A stretch of 64,000 nt of DNA from Candidatus Paracaedibacteraceae bacterium (GCA_019459505.1 JAIBEV010000146.1:1-64000), one strand, 5' to 3'. Shown: positions 8,801-17,134, counted from the stretch's first letter. Notes: generated by a model not told the origin, from the sequence alone. Numbers and translations: made by a program.

Positions 8801-9776
8801 GCTGGAGACCTCGCACAGTAATGTGTTGATTAAACCAATTTTTTATTTCAGCTAATTCTGGATGATTCAAATTCTTGTCTAAAAGTCGCCAAATGCGAGG
8901 AATGTGAGTTAAATATTGAGTTTTGCTATCGCGTTTGGCTAGGCGGGCAAAGGTTCCTAAAATGCGTGTGAGGCGGCTAGCACTAATCATATAAGTGATG
9001 GCGCGTTCTGCCGTTCCTTCTTGAAATTGTGAAAAGACTTGACTATAGCGGTTCCAACAGTCGAGCTCAACAGCAGGATCAATATCCACGCGTACATCGT
9101 CAATTAAGGAAACGAAATCATAAACCATCGGGCCCCAGCGAGCATCTTGAAAATCCAATAAACCACAAGCTTTCGTATCTGGACGGTCTTTAATATAAAT
9201 CAAATTATCGACATGAAAATCTCTTAATATTAAAGTCTTGGGTAAAGCATCAGCTTTTTCAAACACTTTCATCCATATTTTTTCATAGTCACTTTTTGCT
9301 TCTGCGGATAACGGATGAGCATGAGTTGCCGGATAGAACCAATCAACAAATAAGAAGGCCCCCTCCATAAATTGTTGCAATGAATAGTCTTCAATCATAG
9401 GGGGCTTGCTATGAAAAGTCTGGGCCAGAGCAAGCAGTGTATCTGTTGCCAGGGTGTACAAGGAGGAAGCTTGCTGAGGGTTTGCTTTTAACACATTGGT
9501 AAAGGTATCGTCCTGTAAGTCTTCCAAAAGGATAAATCCCTCAGCAACATTATGCCCGACGATTTGAGGAGCAGAAAAACCATTGCTTGTCAAAAGAGTG
9601 GCAATATTGATAAATTGTTGGGGCTTTTCAGATGCAGGAGTGTTCATTAAAACAAATGTATGGGGGGGCTGCTTTAAACGGAAGTATTGACGGGGCGAAG
9701 CATCGCCTGCCAAAAAAGTCATAGGGGCGGTGGCCAACCCATGCTGTTTTAAGAAATCTGGTAAGGTGTTTTTCAT
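8793..9776 (-). CDS. amgK: aminoglycoside phosphotransferase-fold kinase, AmgK-like (MurNAc/GlcNAc anomeric kinase)
   Basis: APH-fold kinase whose motifs are visible: the catalytic loop LILRDFHVDNLIYI, then the metal-binding LLDFQDARWGPMVYD. AmgK phosphorylates MurNAc or GlcNAc at the anomeric position so that MurU can make UDP-MurNAc, bypassing de novo synthesis. I start it at ATG 9776, one base after the tsaE stop, giving 327 residues. An upstream ATG at 9827 would overlap tsaE by 50 bp and add 17 residues that look foreign to the family. No clear Shine-Dalgarno site precedes either start, so translation probably depends on termination of tsaE. Confidence 0.85.
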   Translation of the reverse strand: MKNTLPDFLKQHGLATAPMTFLAGDASPRQYFRLKQPPHTFVLMNTPASEKPQQFINIATLLTSNGFSAPQIVGHNVAEGFILLEDLQDDTFTNVLKANPQQASSLYTLATDTLLALAQTFHSKPPMIEDYSLQQFMEGAFLFVDWFYPATHAHPLSAEAKSDYEKIWMKVFEKADALPKTLILRDFHVDNLIYIKDRPDTKACGLLDFQDARWGPMVYDFVSLIDDVRVDIDPAVELDCWNRYSQVFSQFQEGTAERAITYMISASRLTRILGTFARLAKRDSKTQYLTHIPRIWRLLDKNLNHPELAEIKNWFNQHITVRGLQHD

Positions 9777-9777
9777 T

Positions 9778-10227
9778 TCATAAGCAGTTAAAGTCAATGT
9801 ATACAGCTCCCTGACATTGCATTTCAATTGTGCGAGTTAAGTCTGCGGCAATTGTGAGTCGAAGATCAAGTCGATTTTCAGGTAAAAAATGCCCGAGACG
9901 TTCTGGCCATTCAATTAAACATATTTTATCATGCAAAGCATCCAGAAGACCAAGCTCTTCTATCTCGTCCATACTTTTTAGACGATAAAGGTCGCAATGC
10001 CACACAGCACCCCGAGATGACACATATTCCTGGATAAGGGTAAAGGTCGGACTCGGAACATGATCTACATGCGGACAAAGACTACGAATTAAGGTGCGAC
10101 AGAAGGTGGTTTTGCCCGCCCCTAAATCGCCCCATAAACAGACAGTAAAGGGGGAAGACAAATGGGAGCTTAGGTTCTCAGCAATTTGACCTAACCGAGC
10201 TTCGGATACTTTTTGAAATGTATGCAT
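9778..10227 (-). CDS. tsaE: tRNA threonylcarbamoyladenosine biosynthesis ATPase TsaE
   Basis: Small P-loop ATPase that works with TsaB and TsaD to make t6A37 in ANN-decoding tRNAs. Walker A is GDLGAGKTTFCRTLI near residue 33 and the family motif SPTFTLIQEY follows near residue 59. The Walker-B-like part reads WHCDLYRL and the conserved end is LIEWPERLGHFLP. At 149 residues it is of normal length. It is the first gene of a five-gene minus-strand operon with amgK, murU, addB and addA, an order shared by many alphaproteobacteria. A plausible promoter lies at 10338-10365. Confidence 0.94.
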   Translation of the reverse strand: MHTFQKVSEARLGQIAENLSSHLSSPFTVCLWGDLGAGKTTFCRTLIRSLCPHVDHVPSPTFTLIQEYVSSRGAVWHCDLYRLKSMDEIEELGLLDALHDKICLIEWPERLGHFLPENRLDLRLTIAADLTRTIEMQCQGAVYIDFNCL

Positions 10228-10337
10228 TAAACTATTTAATAAAAGAAAAATATTTTGTATACCTAAAAATATTGCGAAGTCCGTGACTTATGCAAGAAAA
10301 ATGGATACAATGAATAATGAAATAGTATGAGCCCATG

Positions 10338-10365
10338 AGTATCTTAGTATAGGACGGGTTGTCAA
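10338..10365 (-). promoter_or_regulatory. candidate sigma-70 promoter for the tsaE operon
   Basis: On the minus strand a perfect -35 TTGACA (10365-10360) is followed after 16 bases by GATACT (10343-10338). A better -10 match, TATACT, lies only eight bases after the -35 and is too close to pair with it. The leader would be about 105 bases. Confidence 0.4.
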
Positions 10366-10453
10366 TAGAGGTGAATAACTTTCTGGCGACAATGTTTTCC
10401 GGGTGGCTCCTTACCTAGTAACCGATGTTATCGTTTTTAAGGAAACGGCTGTC

Positions 10454-11674
10454 ATGCAGACAAAAGAACAATTTCCCATCCTCCAACTCTCTGACATGAT
10501 GCTGGAGATACCACCATCGACAATTTCCGACACAACGCCTGATGCAATTCCGGCTTATCTGAAAACACTTCCCACCTCTACTTATTCTTGTCTGGTGGTC
10601 AATTTAAACCATCTAGCCGCCAATTACCACAGGCTGGCTCAGGAGGCTAAAACTGCTGAGTGCGCCGCTGTTTTGAAGGCAGATGGTTATGGGATGGGTG
10701 CTGTTCCTATCGCGTTAAGATTACACCAAGAAGGCTGTCGCTCCTTTTTTGTTGCTTTTGCTCATGAAGGGGTTGCATTGCGAGAGGCTTTTGTTGATCG
10801 AGGGTTAGATGCCCATATTTATGTTCTCAATGGTTTTTTCCCGGGTGCCGAGGGAACCTATGCAGAGTTTCATTTAATTCCCGCTTTAACAGATTTGGAT
10901 CAAGTGGATCGATGGCAGGCCTTTTGTCGGATGACAGGCCGAAAACTCCCGGCAGCCTTGCATATTGATACAGGTATGAGTCGTACCGGTTTGCCAAGTA
11001 AAGAGTATATGGCTTTGGCCAGTAATCCAGAATTGTTAGAAGGAATGGATCTAAAGCTTGTTTTAAGTCAAATGGCTTACAGCCATGATGAGAACATAAC
11101 TTTTAGCAATCAACAGCGTCAACGGTTTGATCAAGCCATTCGACATTTGCCCTCCATGAAGGCGAGCTTAGCCAAATCGGGGGTGATTTTTTTGGGTCCA
11201 GAATTCCATTATGATATGGTGCGGCCAGGTATTGCCCTTCATGGAATTAACCCTATTAATGAAAAAGTGAGTCCGTTGCAGCAGACGATGGAGTTATGGG
11301 GCCGGATTTATCAGATCCAAGATGTCGTAGTCGGTCAAAGTATTGGTTATTCCCAAACCTTTGTGGCAGCAAGTGCGCGGCGGGTAGCGACCATTGGGAT
11401 TGGTTATGCTGATGGCTATCCATGGGTTTTAGGTAATAAGGGACATGTGGATATTGCTGGTTACAAGGCGCCTATTGTTGGTAGAGTTTCCATGGATGTG
11501 ATGAGTGTGGATGTGACGGATATACCAGAAACCCATTTAGTTATGGGGGGATGGGTGCGTTTAATAGGGGGAGATATTTCGGTTGAATCAATTGCAAAAT
11601 TATCTGGAACTGTCCCTTATGAAATCCTGTTGCGCATGGGCAAAAGATTCCGTCGCGTTTATATTCAATCTTAA
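10454..11674 (+). CDS. alr: alanine racemase
   Basis: PLP enzyme that makes D-alanine for peptidoglycan. The PLP lysine is in AVLKADGYGMGA (Lys75) and the second catalytic base, Tyr, is in IGIGYADGYPW. The C-terminal beta domain has the usual VGRVSMDVMSVDVTD. ATG 10454 is preceded by AAGGAAAC at good spacing and gives 406 residues. A GTG at 10403 in frame lacks a binding site. Even from 10454 the protein carries about 40 extra N-terminal residues before the family start (SCLVVNLNHLAANY). The extension is polar with no signal peptide. It is transcribed away from tsaE, with a 226-bp divergent region between them. Confidence 0.93.
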   Translation: MQTKEQFPILQLSDMMLEIPPSTISDTTPDAIPAYLKTLPTSTYSCLVVNLNHLAANYHRLAQEAKTAECAAVLKADGYGMGAVPIALRLHQEGCRSFFVAFAHEGVALREAFVDRGLDAHIYVLNGFFPGAEGTYAEFHLIPALTDLDQVDRWQAFCRMTGRKLPAALHIDTGMSRTGLPSKEYMALASNPELLEGMDLKLVLSQMAYSHDENITFSNQQRQRFDQAIRHLPSMKASLAKSGVIFLGPEFHYDMVRPGIALHGINPINEKVSPLQQTMELWGRIYQIQDVVVGQSIGYSQTFVAASARRVATIGIGYADGYPWVLGNKGHVDIAGYKAPIVGRVSMDVMSVDVTDIPETHLVMGGWVRLIGGDISVESIAKLSGTVPYEILLRMGKRFRRVYIQS

Positions 11675-11963
11675 AAAATCCCTTCCTATAATTTTTTGCG
11701 GTTAAGCAAATTCTGACATGTCTTTGATCATTTTAAGGTAAGGGATAGAATAGCTTTATAAAGCCGCTGCTCTTTCTGGTCACGGTGATAACAAGCTTTA
11801 GCTAGAGTCTATAAGGGAAGAAGATCATCCTCATAAGAGAGTCAGTTTTAAAAAAGGGTGGGTCTAGGATGCGACCACCGAGAATTTTTAAATCACACTA
11901 AATCCATAATCTAGGGTAACTTAAGGTTGTTTTCATCAGGGCAGTCTATGGTAGGAAGAAAAA
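11675..11963. other. intergenic between alr and tRNA-Met, nothing identified
   Basis: No open frame with a start and binding site, no tRNA and no convincing terminator. The alr stop is followed by an AT-rich stretch ending in ATTTTTTGCGG that could take part in termination, but without a good stem. Confidence 0.4.
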
Positions 11964-12040
11964 TGGTAGCGAAGGAGGGATTTGAACCCCCGACACGCGG
12001 ATTATGATTCCGCTGCTCTAACCAACTGAGCTACTTCGCC
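11964..12040 (-). tRNA. tRNA-Met (CAT), elongator type
   Basis: On the minus strand the acceptor GGCGAAG (12040-12034) pairs with CTTCGCT, with a G-U as the terminal pair. The D-arm TAGCTCAGTTGGTTAGAGC, the anticodon stem-loop GCGGA-ATCATAA-TCCGC (anticodon CAT) and the T-arm GGGGGTTCAAATCCC are all intact. The discriminator is A and CCA is encoded (11966-11964). The terminal pair and the lack of an initiator C1-A72 mismatch fit an elongator. A CAT anticodon modified to lysidine for Ile is possible in principle but cannot be told from this alone; the tilS gene in the window implies such a tRNA exists somewhere. Confidence 0.95.
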
Positions 12041-12055
12041 ATAAGAGATATCCAT

Positions 12056-12084
12056 AATATAGACGGATCGATGATCATTGTCAA
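12056..12084 (-). promoter_or_regulatory. strong sigma-70 promoter for tRNA-Met
   Basis: Minus strand TTGACA (12084-12079), exactly 17 bases, then TATATT (12061-12056). Transcription would begin about eight bases before the mature tRNA 5' end. It is the best-matching promoter seen in the window. Confidence 0.75.
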
Positions 12085-12112
12085 AAAAAAGTATAGGGGA
12101 TGTGGTAAAAAC

Positions 12113-12141
12113 TTGACATTTCAACTAATGGTTGTTATTTT
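12113..12141 (+). promoter_or_regulatory. sigma-70 promoter for the 12177 gene
   Basis: TTGACA at 12113-12118, a 17-base spacer, then TATTTT at 12136-12141. The predicted start near 12148 leaves a leader of about 29 bases that includes the AGGTGAG ribosome binding site. It diverges from the tRNA-Met promoter. Confidence 0.6.
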
Positions 12142-12176
12142 GCCTCCTGTAAACTATCAATTGTTTTAGGTGAGTT

Positions 12177-12503
12177 ATGCCGTTTCAAAGTTTTCCAAGT
12201 ATGAATGTTGCTATTCGATGCCGTAATGGGTCTAAAATCAAAAGACTTTTGCTTGCATTGGGGATTGTGGGTGAAACTTTTGACAATCAATTACGGCAGG
12301 ATTGGCATATTATTATCACGGACCAAGAATTATTTGAAACAATTCCATCCCAATATTTAAGGATTGTTTTATCGGATCATCCTTTAAGGAGTAGTCATGG
12401 GCAAGTGATCCGTATTCCACAGACTTTAGACTTAACCATGCTCTATTTTGCCCTTGTGAATGCTGCTAAAGCTCTTGGATTACAGCATTCTCCTGCTTAT
12501 TAA
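12177..12503 (+). CDS. unknown cytoplasmic protein, 108 residues
   Basis: The start ATG has AGGTGAG five bases upstream and a good promoter at 12113-12141, so this small gene looks truly expressed. The product has no signal peptide or membrane segment. It is mixed alpha/beta, with a beta-rich middle (WHIIITDQEL, LRIVLSDHPL, GQVIRIPQTLDL) followed by a helix, a pattern reminiscent of a small receiver-like or Rossmann-like fold. No family or catalytic motif is recognised and no function is offered. It stands alone between two tRNA genes, followed by nested inverted repeats. Confidence 0.72.
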   Translation: MPFQSFPSMNVAIRCRNGSKIKRLLLALGIVGETFDNQLRQDWHIIITDQELFETIPSQYLRIVLSDHPLRSSHGQVIRIPQTLDLTMLYFALVNAAKALGLQHSPAY

Positions 12504-12619
12504 GGTTGCTGTCCATCCCCTGTAACCTTAAACCCCGTTTTTTAGTCTAGGCTCTCGGGCACTTTGTAAACTAAAAAACTTCTTAAATTGCTTGTCTAAA
12601 AGTCGGGGTTTTTTAAAGG
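12504..12619 (+). terminator. nested inverted repeats after the 12177 gene, probable terminator region
   Basis: Three inverted repeats are stacked here. AAGGTT at 12502-12507 pairs with AACCTT at 12524-12529. GTTTTTTAGT (12537-12546) pairs perfectly with ACTAAAAAAC (12570-12579). AAACCCCG (12530-12537) pairs with CGGGGTTT (12604-12611), which runs into TTTTAAAGG. The last stem with its T-run can end transcription, but its loop is long (66 bases) unless the inner 10-bp stem forms inside it. A small structured RNA is an alternative. Confidence 0.45.
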
Positions 12620-12937
12620 CAATCCTTATAAGGAAAGAATCTATTCTTTAATATGGGAATGGGTCCTTACTCTGATGCTCTCCTTATTCTTTCTGTCATG
12701 GACAGGTCTATTTTCTTCCATCTTTTTTTCGGCCAAGGCTTACTGGTTTTTAATCAAGGTATAAAAAACAATACAATAAATTTATAAAAGTAAAGTTCTC
12801 GATATCTGAGGGCGTTTTAGATATAAATGTGGGCATTCTTATATTTTGAGCTATTTTTTAATTTTATGAGGGATCTCTCTGAAAAACTGATTTTTAGTTT
12901 GACAAGCGGAGGCCTCACCTTTAAATTGTTTATATCC
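12620..12937 (+). promoter_or_regulatory. intergenic region carrying the tRNA-Ser promoter
   Basis: The last part holds TTGACA at 12899-12904, a 17-base spacer and TAAATT at 12922-12927, well placed for tRNA-Ser at 12938. The rest is AT-rich with no gene seen. A minus-strand open frame from 13066 to 12851 is only the antisense of the tRNA. Confidence 0.5.
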
Positions 12938-13029
12938 GGAGAGGTGGCCGAGTGGCTTAAGGCAACGGTTTGCTAAACCGTCATACGCCGTAAGGTGTAT
13001 CGAGGGTTCGAATCCCTCTCTCTCCGCCA
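12938..13029 (+). tRNA. tRNA-Ser (GCT)
   Basis: Class II tRNA of 92 bases including encoded CCA. The acceptor GGAGAGG pairs with TCTCTCC (one G-U) and the discriminator is G. The anticodon loop is TTGCTAA (anticodon GCT, reading AGC/AGU). The long variable arm around ACGCCGTAAGGTGT and the T-arm GAGGGTTCGAATCCCTC complete the fold. Confidence 0.97.
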
Positions 13030-13030
13030 C

Positions 13031-13100
13031 AGAAATAAAAAAGCTAAAAGTCAAGGTTTTAAGCACAGCATGCCTTGAGTTTTAGCTTTTTTATTTCTAT
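13031..13100 (+). terminator. very long Rho-independent terminator after tRNA-Ser
   Basis: Arms at 13031-13056 and 13073-13098 are 26 bases each and complementary except for one position, with a 16-base loop (TTTTAAGCACAGCATG). The 3' arm contains GCTTTTTTATTTCT. It starts two bases after the tRNA CCA. Being near-symmetrical, it could act in both directions. Confidence 0.88.
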
Positions 13101-13360
13101 AGATGTAAGGAAGGGATAAGAACCCGGTAAAGAGGGTTCGACAGCGAAGCGTTGCATCGCTTATTTTCTTCAAAGAATTAGCAGAGCAGATGAGAGGCAA
13201 CACCCGAGGGGCAATTTTAAAAGGGCTGCCACCTAGACAGCTTATGATAGCGCTTTACTGGAATAGTGGTAAAATTTTTATACCTCTTACCTTTATATTA
13301 ATAATTTTTATCTATCAATAATCTTAAAATCCATTTTTCTTAATCGTAAGGAGGTCGCTC
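13101..13360. other. intergenic region with several short hairpins, possible structured or repeat element
   Basis: GAACCC (13120-13125) pairs with GGGTTC (13134-13139). AAGCG (13147-13151) pairs with CGCTT (13158-13162). GGCA (13210-13213) pairs with TGCC (13227-13230). The stretch 13120-13234 is noticeably more GC-rich than its surroundings and has no convincing open frame. It resembles a short structured element or dispersed repeat more than a gene. The last 120 bases are AT-rich and lead to a good ribosome binding site (AAGGAGG at 13349-13355) for the broken gene that follows. Confidence 0.35.
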
Positions 13361-14349
13361 ATGCCTCGTTTGTACTTTGTTAGCCTAGCTAGCCTTAAAT
13401 TTTTCTACGTCATTGCTGACGGCGATGGAACTCCCGGCTCATGCTGGTGCAGGTGACCAGACTAGCGTAGTTGAAGCCGCCGAAAATAAGTATTTTCCTA
13501 CCATGAGATTTAGTGCTCATCTGACCCCACAAGTTCAGCAATATCTGGATAAACTTAACGCAACTCTAAGTATTAGAGAATTGACCCCTTTGGGCGAAGA
13601 AAGAGAAATAGGTAAGCTTAATATAAAAACATCAGAGGTCAACGAACAGGGAAGATGGTCTATCAATGAAGGATTTTTCTTAGATCTTGACCATAAGGAA
13701 TGTCAAATACATGTCTATTTAAGTGTTGGGGATAAAGAATATAGATTTAAAGGTAACAGATGATAAATTTCCTATTTATGCGCAACAGCAACTGTCTCAC
13801 CTAATAGGTACGAGCCTTTCTCCCACAGTGAAGATATTAAATATTGAAGCCGTGAGATTGAATGTTAAGTTTGGTACTACGAGCCAAGGAAATATCCTTC
13901 CTGTGGTGACAACATCGATCCGATCGAAGGAAGAAAAATTCGATTTTTTCAATGATGTTTTGCTCTTGAGAAATCTTAAAGAAGCACATACCGAATATAA
14001 CAATAGGCGAGAGAAGAAGTTAGGCCCGAACTTTGCTGCTGGGAGAATTATAATGCACCCTGAAGAAAGAGAGTTTTATGACCGATCCCAAGCGTGGAAA
14101 GTTATTCAAGAATATCTCTTAAATGCATCGAGACGTTATCCTGAAATCACGCTTGAAACCATTAAAAAGGAAAAAGATCGTCTTATTGATTTCTGGTTAA
14201 GAACCAAACTTATCACACAAAAGGATGTCGAGGTCATAAAAGGTCTCATTGAGCAAATACGCCCCATCAAAGGCTACGAGGGTTTCCTTTATCCAGACGA
14301 TCCTTGGGAGGATGAAATACGGCGCCCACAACCTAAATACCCGTTTTGA
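13361..14349 (+). pseudogene. frameshifted gene for a secreted protein of unknown function
   Basis: AAGGAGG sits six bases before ATG 13361, which opens a signal peptide (MPRLYFVSLA). The frame soon ends at TGA unless it shifts +1 within the tandem TAGCCTAGCTAGCC at 13381-13394. After that shift the next frame reads LNFSTSLLTAMELPAHAGA, completing a signal peptide with a cleavage site at AHA. This frame runs to 13763, where a second +1 shift near TTTAAAGG (13745-13752) joins DKEYRFK to VTDDKFPIY. The last frame continues to 14349. Both shifts are in the same direction, as if one base was gained each time. The repaired protein would be about 325 residues. Its mature part is charged and helical near the C-terminus, with no family recognised. 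Sequencing error is possible. Confidence 0.65.
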
Positions 14350-14487
14350 GTGTCAGGAAAAGATTAAAGATTGAAAGGAAAGGGGGGAAAGCAATTTTCG
14401 CTTAGATCATGAAAAAGTCCCCTTTTAAATTTATTCTAAAAGCAAGGCAATTATACCTTTCCCCTCGTCTATGAGGATTGAAAATTT

Positions 14488-16008
14488 TTATTCCCACCAA
14501 CTTGATATACCTGTTGACCCCCATAAGGAATAAAGATTTTTACTCACTGTTTCAACAGGGGATCCATCCATTTCGTCCATATGCTTTTCAAGAGTAGAAA
14601 ATCGATCCTTCATCGAAAATTCAGCTTGTTTTGAGGGAGCAAAGAGAAATGGAAATTTTTGTTGGCACGATGACTTAAATACCTCTAAAAAAGCTCTCGT
14701 CTGGGAGGTGCGACTACCCCATGAGGTTAGCGTTTTAGTCACAAGGCTTCGATTGTTGTATAACTCTTCAAGAGCCGTTAAAGTCGCCAGGCTGCACTTA
14801 CAGATACTGTCTTGATACGTGGTTATAAGGGATCCCGGTTTAGAAGGTGTATCCTGAACATAGAGGGTTATCGTTTTGTGGATCTCAAAAACGTCTTCAA
14901 AAAAAGATGTTGCCAGCTCTTTCAATTCTTCGATCGGCAGTGGGTGAGTAATTTTCTGCATAAAGGCTGTTGGACAATATTGAAAGAAGAGCGTATGGCT
15001 ATCACCTAAGCAGCGGGCAAGATAAGATTCAACCTTAGCCTTAATTCTCTCTGTTACCATGTGATCGGGAAAAAATTTTTGATAATCCTCATGTAATCGT
15101 AGGCTATTTTTAATAATTTTTTTTGTTATTTTATAGATTTCATGAGGGACTATGATCTCTTTAGAAAGAGAAGGAAGGGCTTCTGTTAAAAAAGAACAGC
15201 TGTCATTATAGAATTTGGAAAGATAATCATAGTCGATACTATAATTGATGTTAAATCCAATTTGCTTCTTTGCTTCAATCAGCTCTTCTTTAACAAATAA
15301 GTCTAAGGACAGCCGAGTCAGTTGATTGAGAAGGCAAAAATAAAATTTTTTGCGTTTCCAGCTGTGTAGGGTATCAGGAATAAAGGTTTCATCAATCAGG
15401 CTATAATTTTGCAACCTTTTTAAATCGGTTGTGACATAGGACTGATTGAGGTCACTGGGCCGAATTGGTTGTAACAGACTATAACCCATTCGCAACAGTT
15501 GATCCCGATAATAATTGTCTAAAATAAATAGAAAGGCATAATATTTTTTCTGATCACTAGAATCTATTTCATCAAAGGAGGTTAACCCCATAATTGTTGG
15601 TCCTATTTTCTCTACATTTTGCATTAGGTTTGTGATACCGGCTTGGATGCGACCTTGGAATTCTTCGCGGTGCTGCACAATATTGTGAGGATGCGTCGCT
15701 GCTAGATTTTTTTTAATCCATAAAAGTGTCTTCTGAATTTCTAAAGAAATTTGGGTTTCGATCAATTCATAGTGCTCAGGGGAAATTGTAATAAAGGTAC
15801 CTTTCTCCGATTTCCTTTCTAAATACTTAGAGAGCTCAATTTTAACAAGTTTAAGATCCTGAGGTGGTGGTAAAGAGGGGGCAGAAGCAAGGGTCGGTGG
15901 TTGGGAAAAATAGGGATTATTAATTTCGTCCCAATAAGAATCCTCCTCAGAATCGTACGCATGCACTGTTAAAAAAAGTTGAATTAAACCTAAGAAATAT
16001 AGCTTCAT
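14488..16008 (-). CDS. secreted protein of unknown function, 506 residues
   Basis: The start ATG 16008 has GGAGAGG six bases upstream. The N-terminus MKLYFLGLIQLFLTVHAYDS is a signal peptide with cleavage after HA. An acidic linker and a Pro-rich stretch (residues 35-52) follow, then a mostly helical body with many aromatic and charged residues and few Gly. No catalytic motif or family is recognised. It lies 64 bp downstream of another exported-protein gene that starts in the same style, so the two may form an operon. Large helical exported proteins without known domains are typical effector candidates in intracellular bacteria, but nothing here proves translocation. Confidence 0.75.
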   Translation of the reverse strand: MKLYFLGLIQLFLTVHAYDSEEDSYWDEINNPYFSQPPTLASAPSLPPPQDLKLVKIELSKYLERKSEKGTFITISPEHYELIETQISLEIQKTLLWIKKNLAATHPHNIVQHREEFQGRIQAGITNLMQNVEKIGPTIMGLTSFDEIDSSDQKKYYAFLFILDNYYRDQLLRMGYSLLQPIRPSDLNQSYVTTDLKRLQNYSLIDETFIPDTLHSWKRKKFYFCLLNQLTRLSLDLFVKEELIEAKKQIGFNINYSIDYDYLSKFYNDSCSFLTEALPSLSKEIIVPHEIYKITKKIIKNSLRLHEDYQKFFPDHMVTERIKAKVESYLARCLGDSHTLFFQYCPTAFMQKITHPLPIEELKELATSFFEDVFEIHKTITLYVQDTPSKPGSLITTYQDSICKCSLATLTALEELYNNRSLVTKTLTSWGSRTSQTRAFLEVFKSSCQQKFPFLFAPSKQAEFSMKDRFSTLEKHMDEMDGSPVETVSKNLYSLWGSTGISSWWE

Positions 16009-16072
16009 CGACCACCTCTCCTTAATTTTTCACAATTATTATCTGGGGCAAAAGGGGAATCTAGACCGTATT

Positions 16073-16804
16073 TTAAACAGCAGAGGCAATGTAATATAAG
16101 GCGCCGGTTGTAGCAGATGTTGTTAAAAGAATCCATCCGGGGGGTGTTAAGGCAGACGGTAAAACGGCTGTGAACCAAGCAATGGTGTAATAAGTCGTCA
16201 CAGCAGTTCCCAGGCTGGTGGAGATGTTAAATCCTATCTTAAACCATTTTAGAATTTGCATAAGACTATGAGCATGGGATTGTGTCATTTCAGTTTTCCA
16301 ATGCTTTAATTTTTGCACCATAGTGATCAAATGATCTTCAATTTGAATCTGACCGTTTTCTAAACTGTTTATCTGGACTCCTTGGGCATGAAAAGTAGAT
16401 AATAATGTTTTCAGCATTTGATTGTTTTCTTCTAAAAGAGTTAGAAGAGTGCTCATCGTGTCTATTTTATTTTTTAATTCTTTATTTTTTTTGGTAAGAC
16501 GGGCCAATTCTTTTTCAAGGCTTTTTGATGATTGCTGTTGGAAAAGGGGTTGTTCAGCAGGCATGTCTTCTTCTTGTTTTTCCTCCAAAGAGGAAGTATA
16601 ACCCCATGATTTTGGTTGGCCTAGACGGTGATAATATAATACAAGCGGATTAATTTTTTCTTCTTCAGCAGCAGGAGCACTCGCCGGTGGAAAATATGAC
16701 TGAGAATCCTTGAAACAAGAATAATCGGGATAAGAAAGGTCCGCTTCTTTCACCTGAGATGCCTGTGCAGCAGAGAAACAAAGTAATAAAATTATTAACT
16801 TCAT
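16073..16804 (-). CDS. exported protein with coiled coil and C-terminal membrane segments
   Basis: I use ATG 16804, with GGAGAG six bases upstream, rather than the in-frame ATG at 16816 that lies before this site. The 243-residue product starts MKLIILLLCFSAAQASQ, a signal peptide. A Pro/Glu-rich stretch follows. Residues about 90-155 form a coiled coil with heptad-like Leu and Lys (LEKELARLTKKNKELKNKI). The last 60 residues contain two hydrophobic segments (TTYYTIAWFTAVLPSAL and GWILLTTSATTGALYYIASAV) likely to insert in a membrane. No family is recognised. A coiled coil with a terminal hairpin anchor could tether the protein to the bacterial or a host membrane; that is inference. Confidence 0.72.
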   Translation of the reverse strand: MKLIILLLCFSAAQASQVKEADLSYPDYSCFKDSQSYFPPASAPAAEEEKINPLVLYYHRLGQPKSWGYTSSLEEKQEEDMPAEQPLFQQQSSKSLEKELARLTKKNKELKNKIDTMSTLLTLLEENNQMLKTLLSTFHAQGVQINSLENGQIQIEDHLITMVQKLKHWKTEMTQSHAHSLMQILKWFKIGFNISTSLGTAVTTYYTIAWFTAVLPSALTPPGWILLTTSATTGALYYIASAV

Positions 16805-17101
16805 ACAGCTCTCCATAATATTATTTTAAATTTAATTTAAAATTTGAAACTTATTCTTATTTTAGAGTAAATCTCCTTTTACTGTCTGTCAAAATAAAAT
16901 AAGTCGATTTAAAAATTAATTGTTTCCTCTCAAACTTAGAGGATTCATCCAAGAATATTTAAATACTTAAGTAAAGTTTTAATTGTGCATTATAACGCCA
17001 GCTTTAATAATATTTTTTGGATGGTTCCTCTTCTCAATGTCCTGTGGATGGAAGGAAAGGGATAGTTAAAACTAACCACCCCTTTATTTGTATTCGTTGG
17101 T

Positions 17102-17126
17102 CAAGGGAAAATCACCTTTTCCCTTG
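17102..17126 (-). terminator. hairpin after the first duplicated secreted gene
   Basis: CAAGGGAAAA (17102-17111) pairs perfectly with TTTTCCCTTG (17117-17126) around a 5-base loop, nine bases beyond the stop of the minus-strand gene. There is no long U-tract. A second AAAGGG/CCCTTT repeat further on (about 17056-17086) matches in position the terminator of the sister gene at 18608-18637. Confidence 0.5.
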
Positions 17127-17134
17127 CAGTGCCT

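Noticed and set aside
12851-13066. Minus-strand open frame of 71 codons containing a phrase like AEREGFEPS
   Set aside because: It is the antisense of tRNA-Ser, a well-known false protein that appears wherever this tRNA is read backwards.
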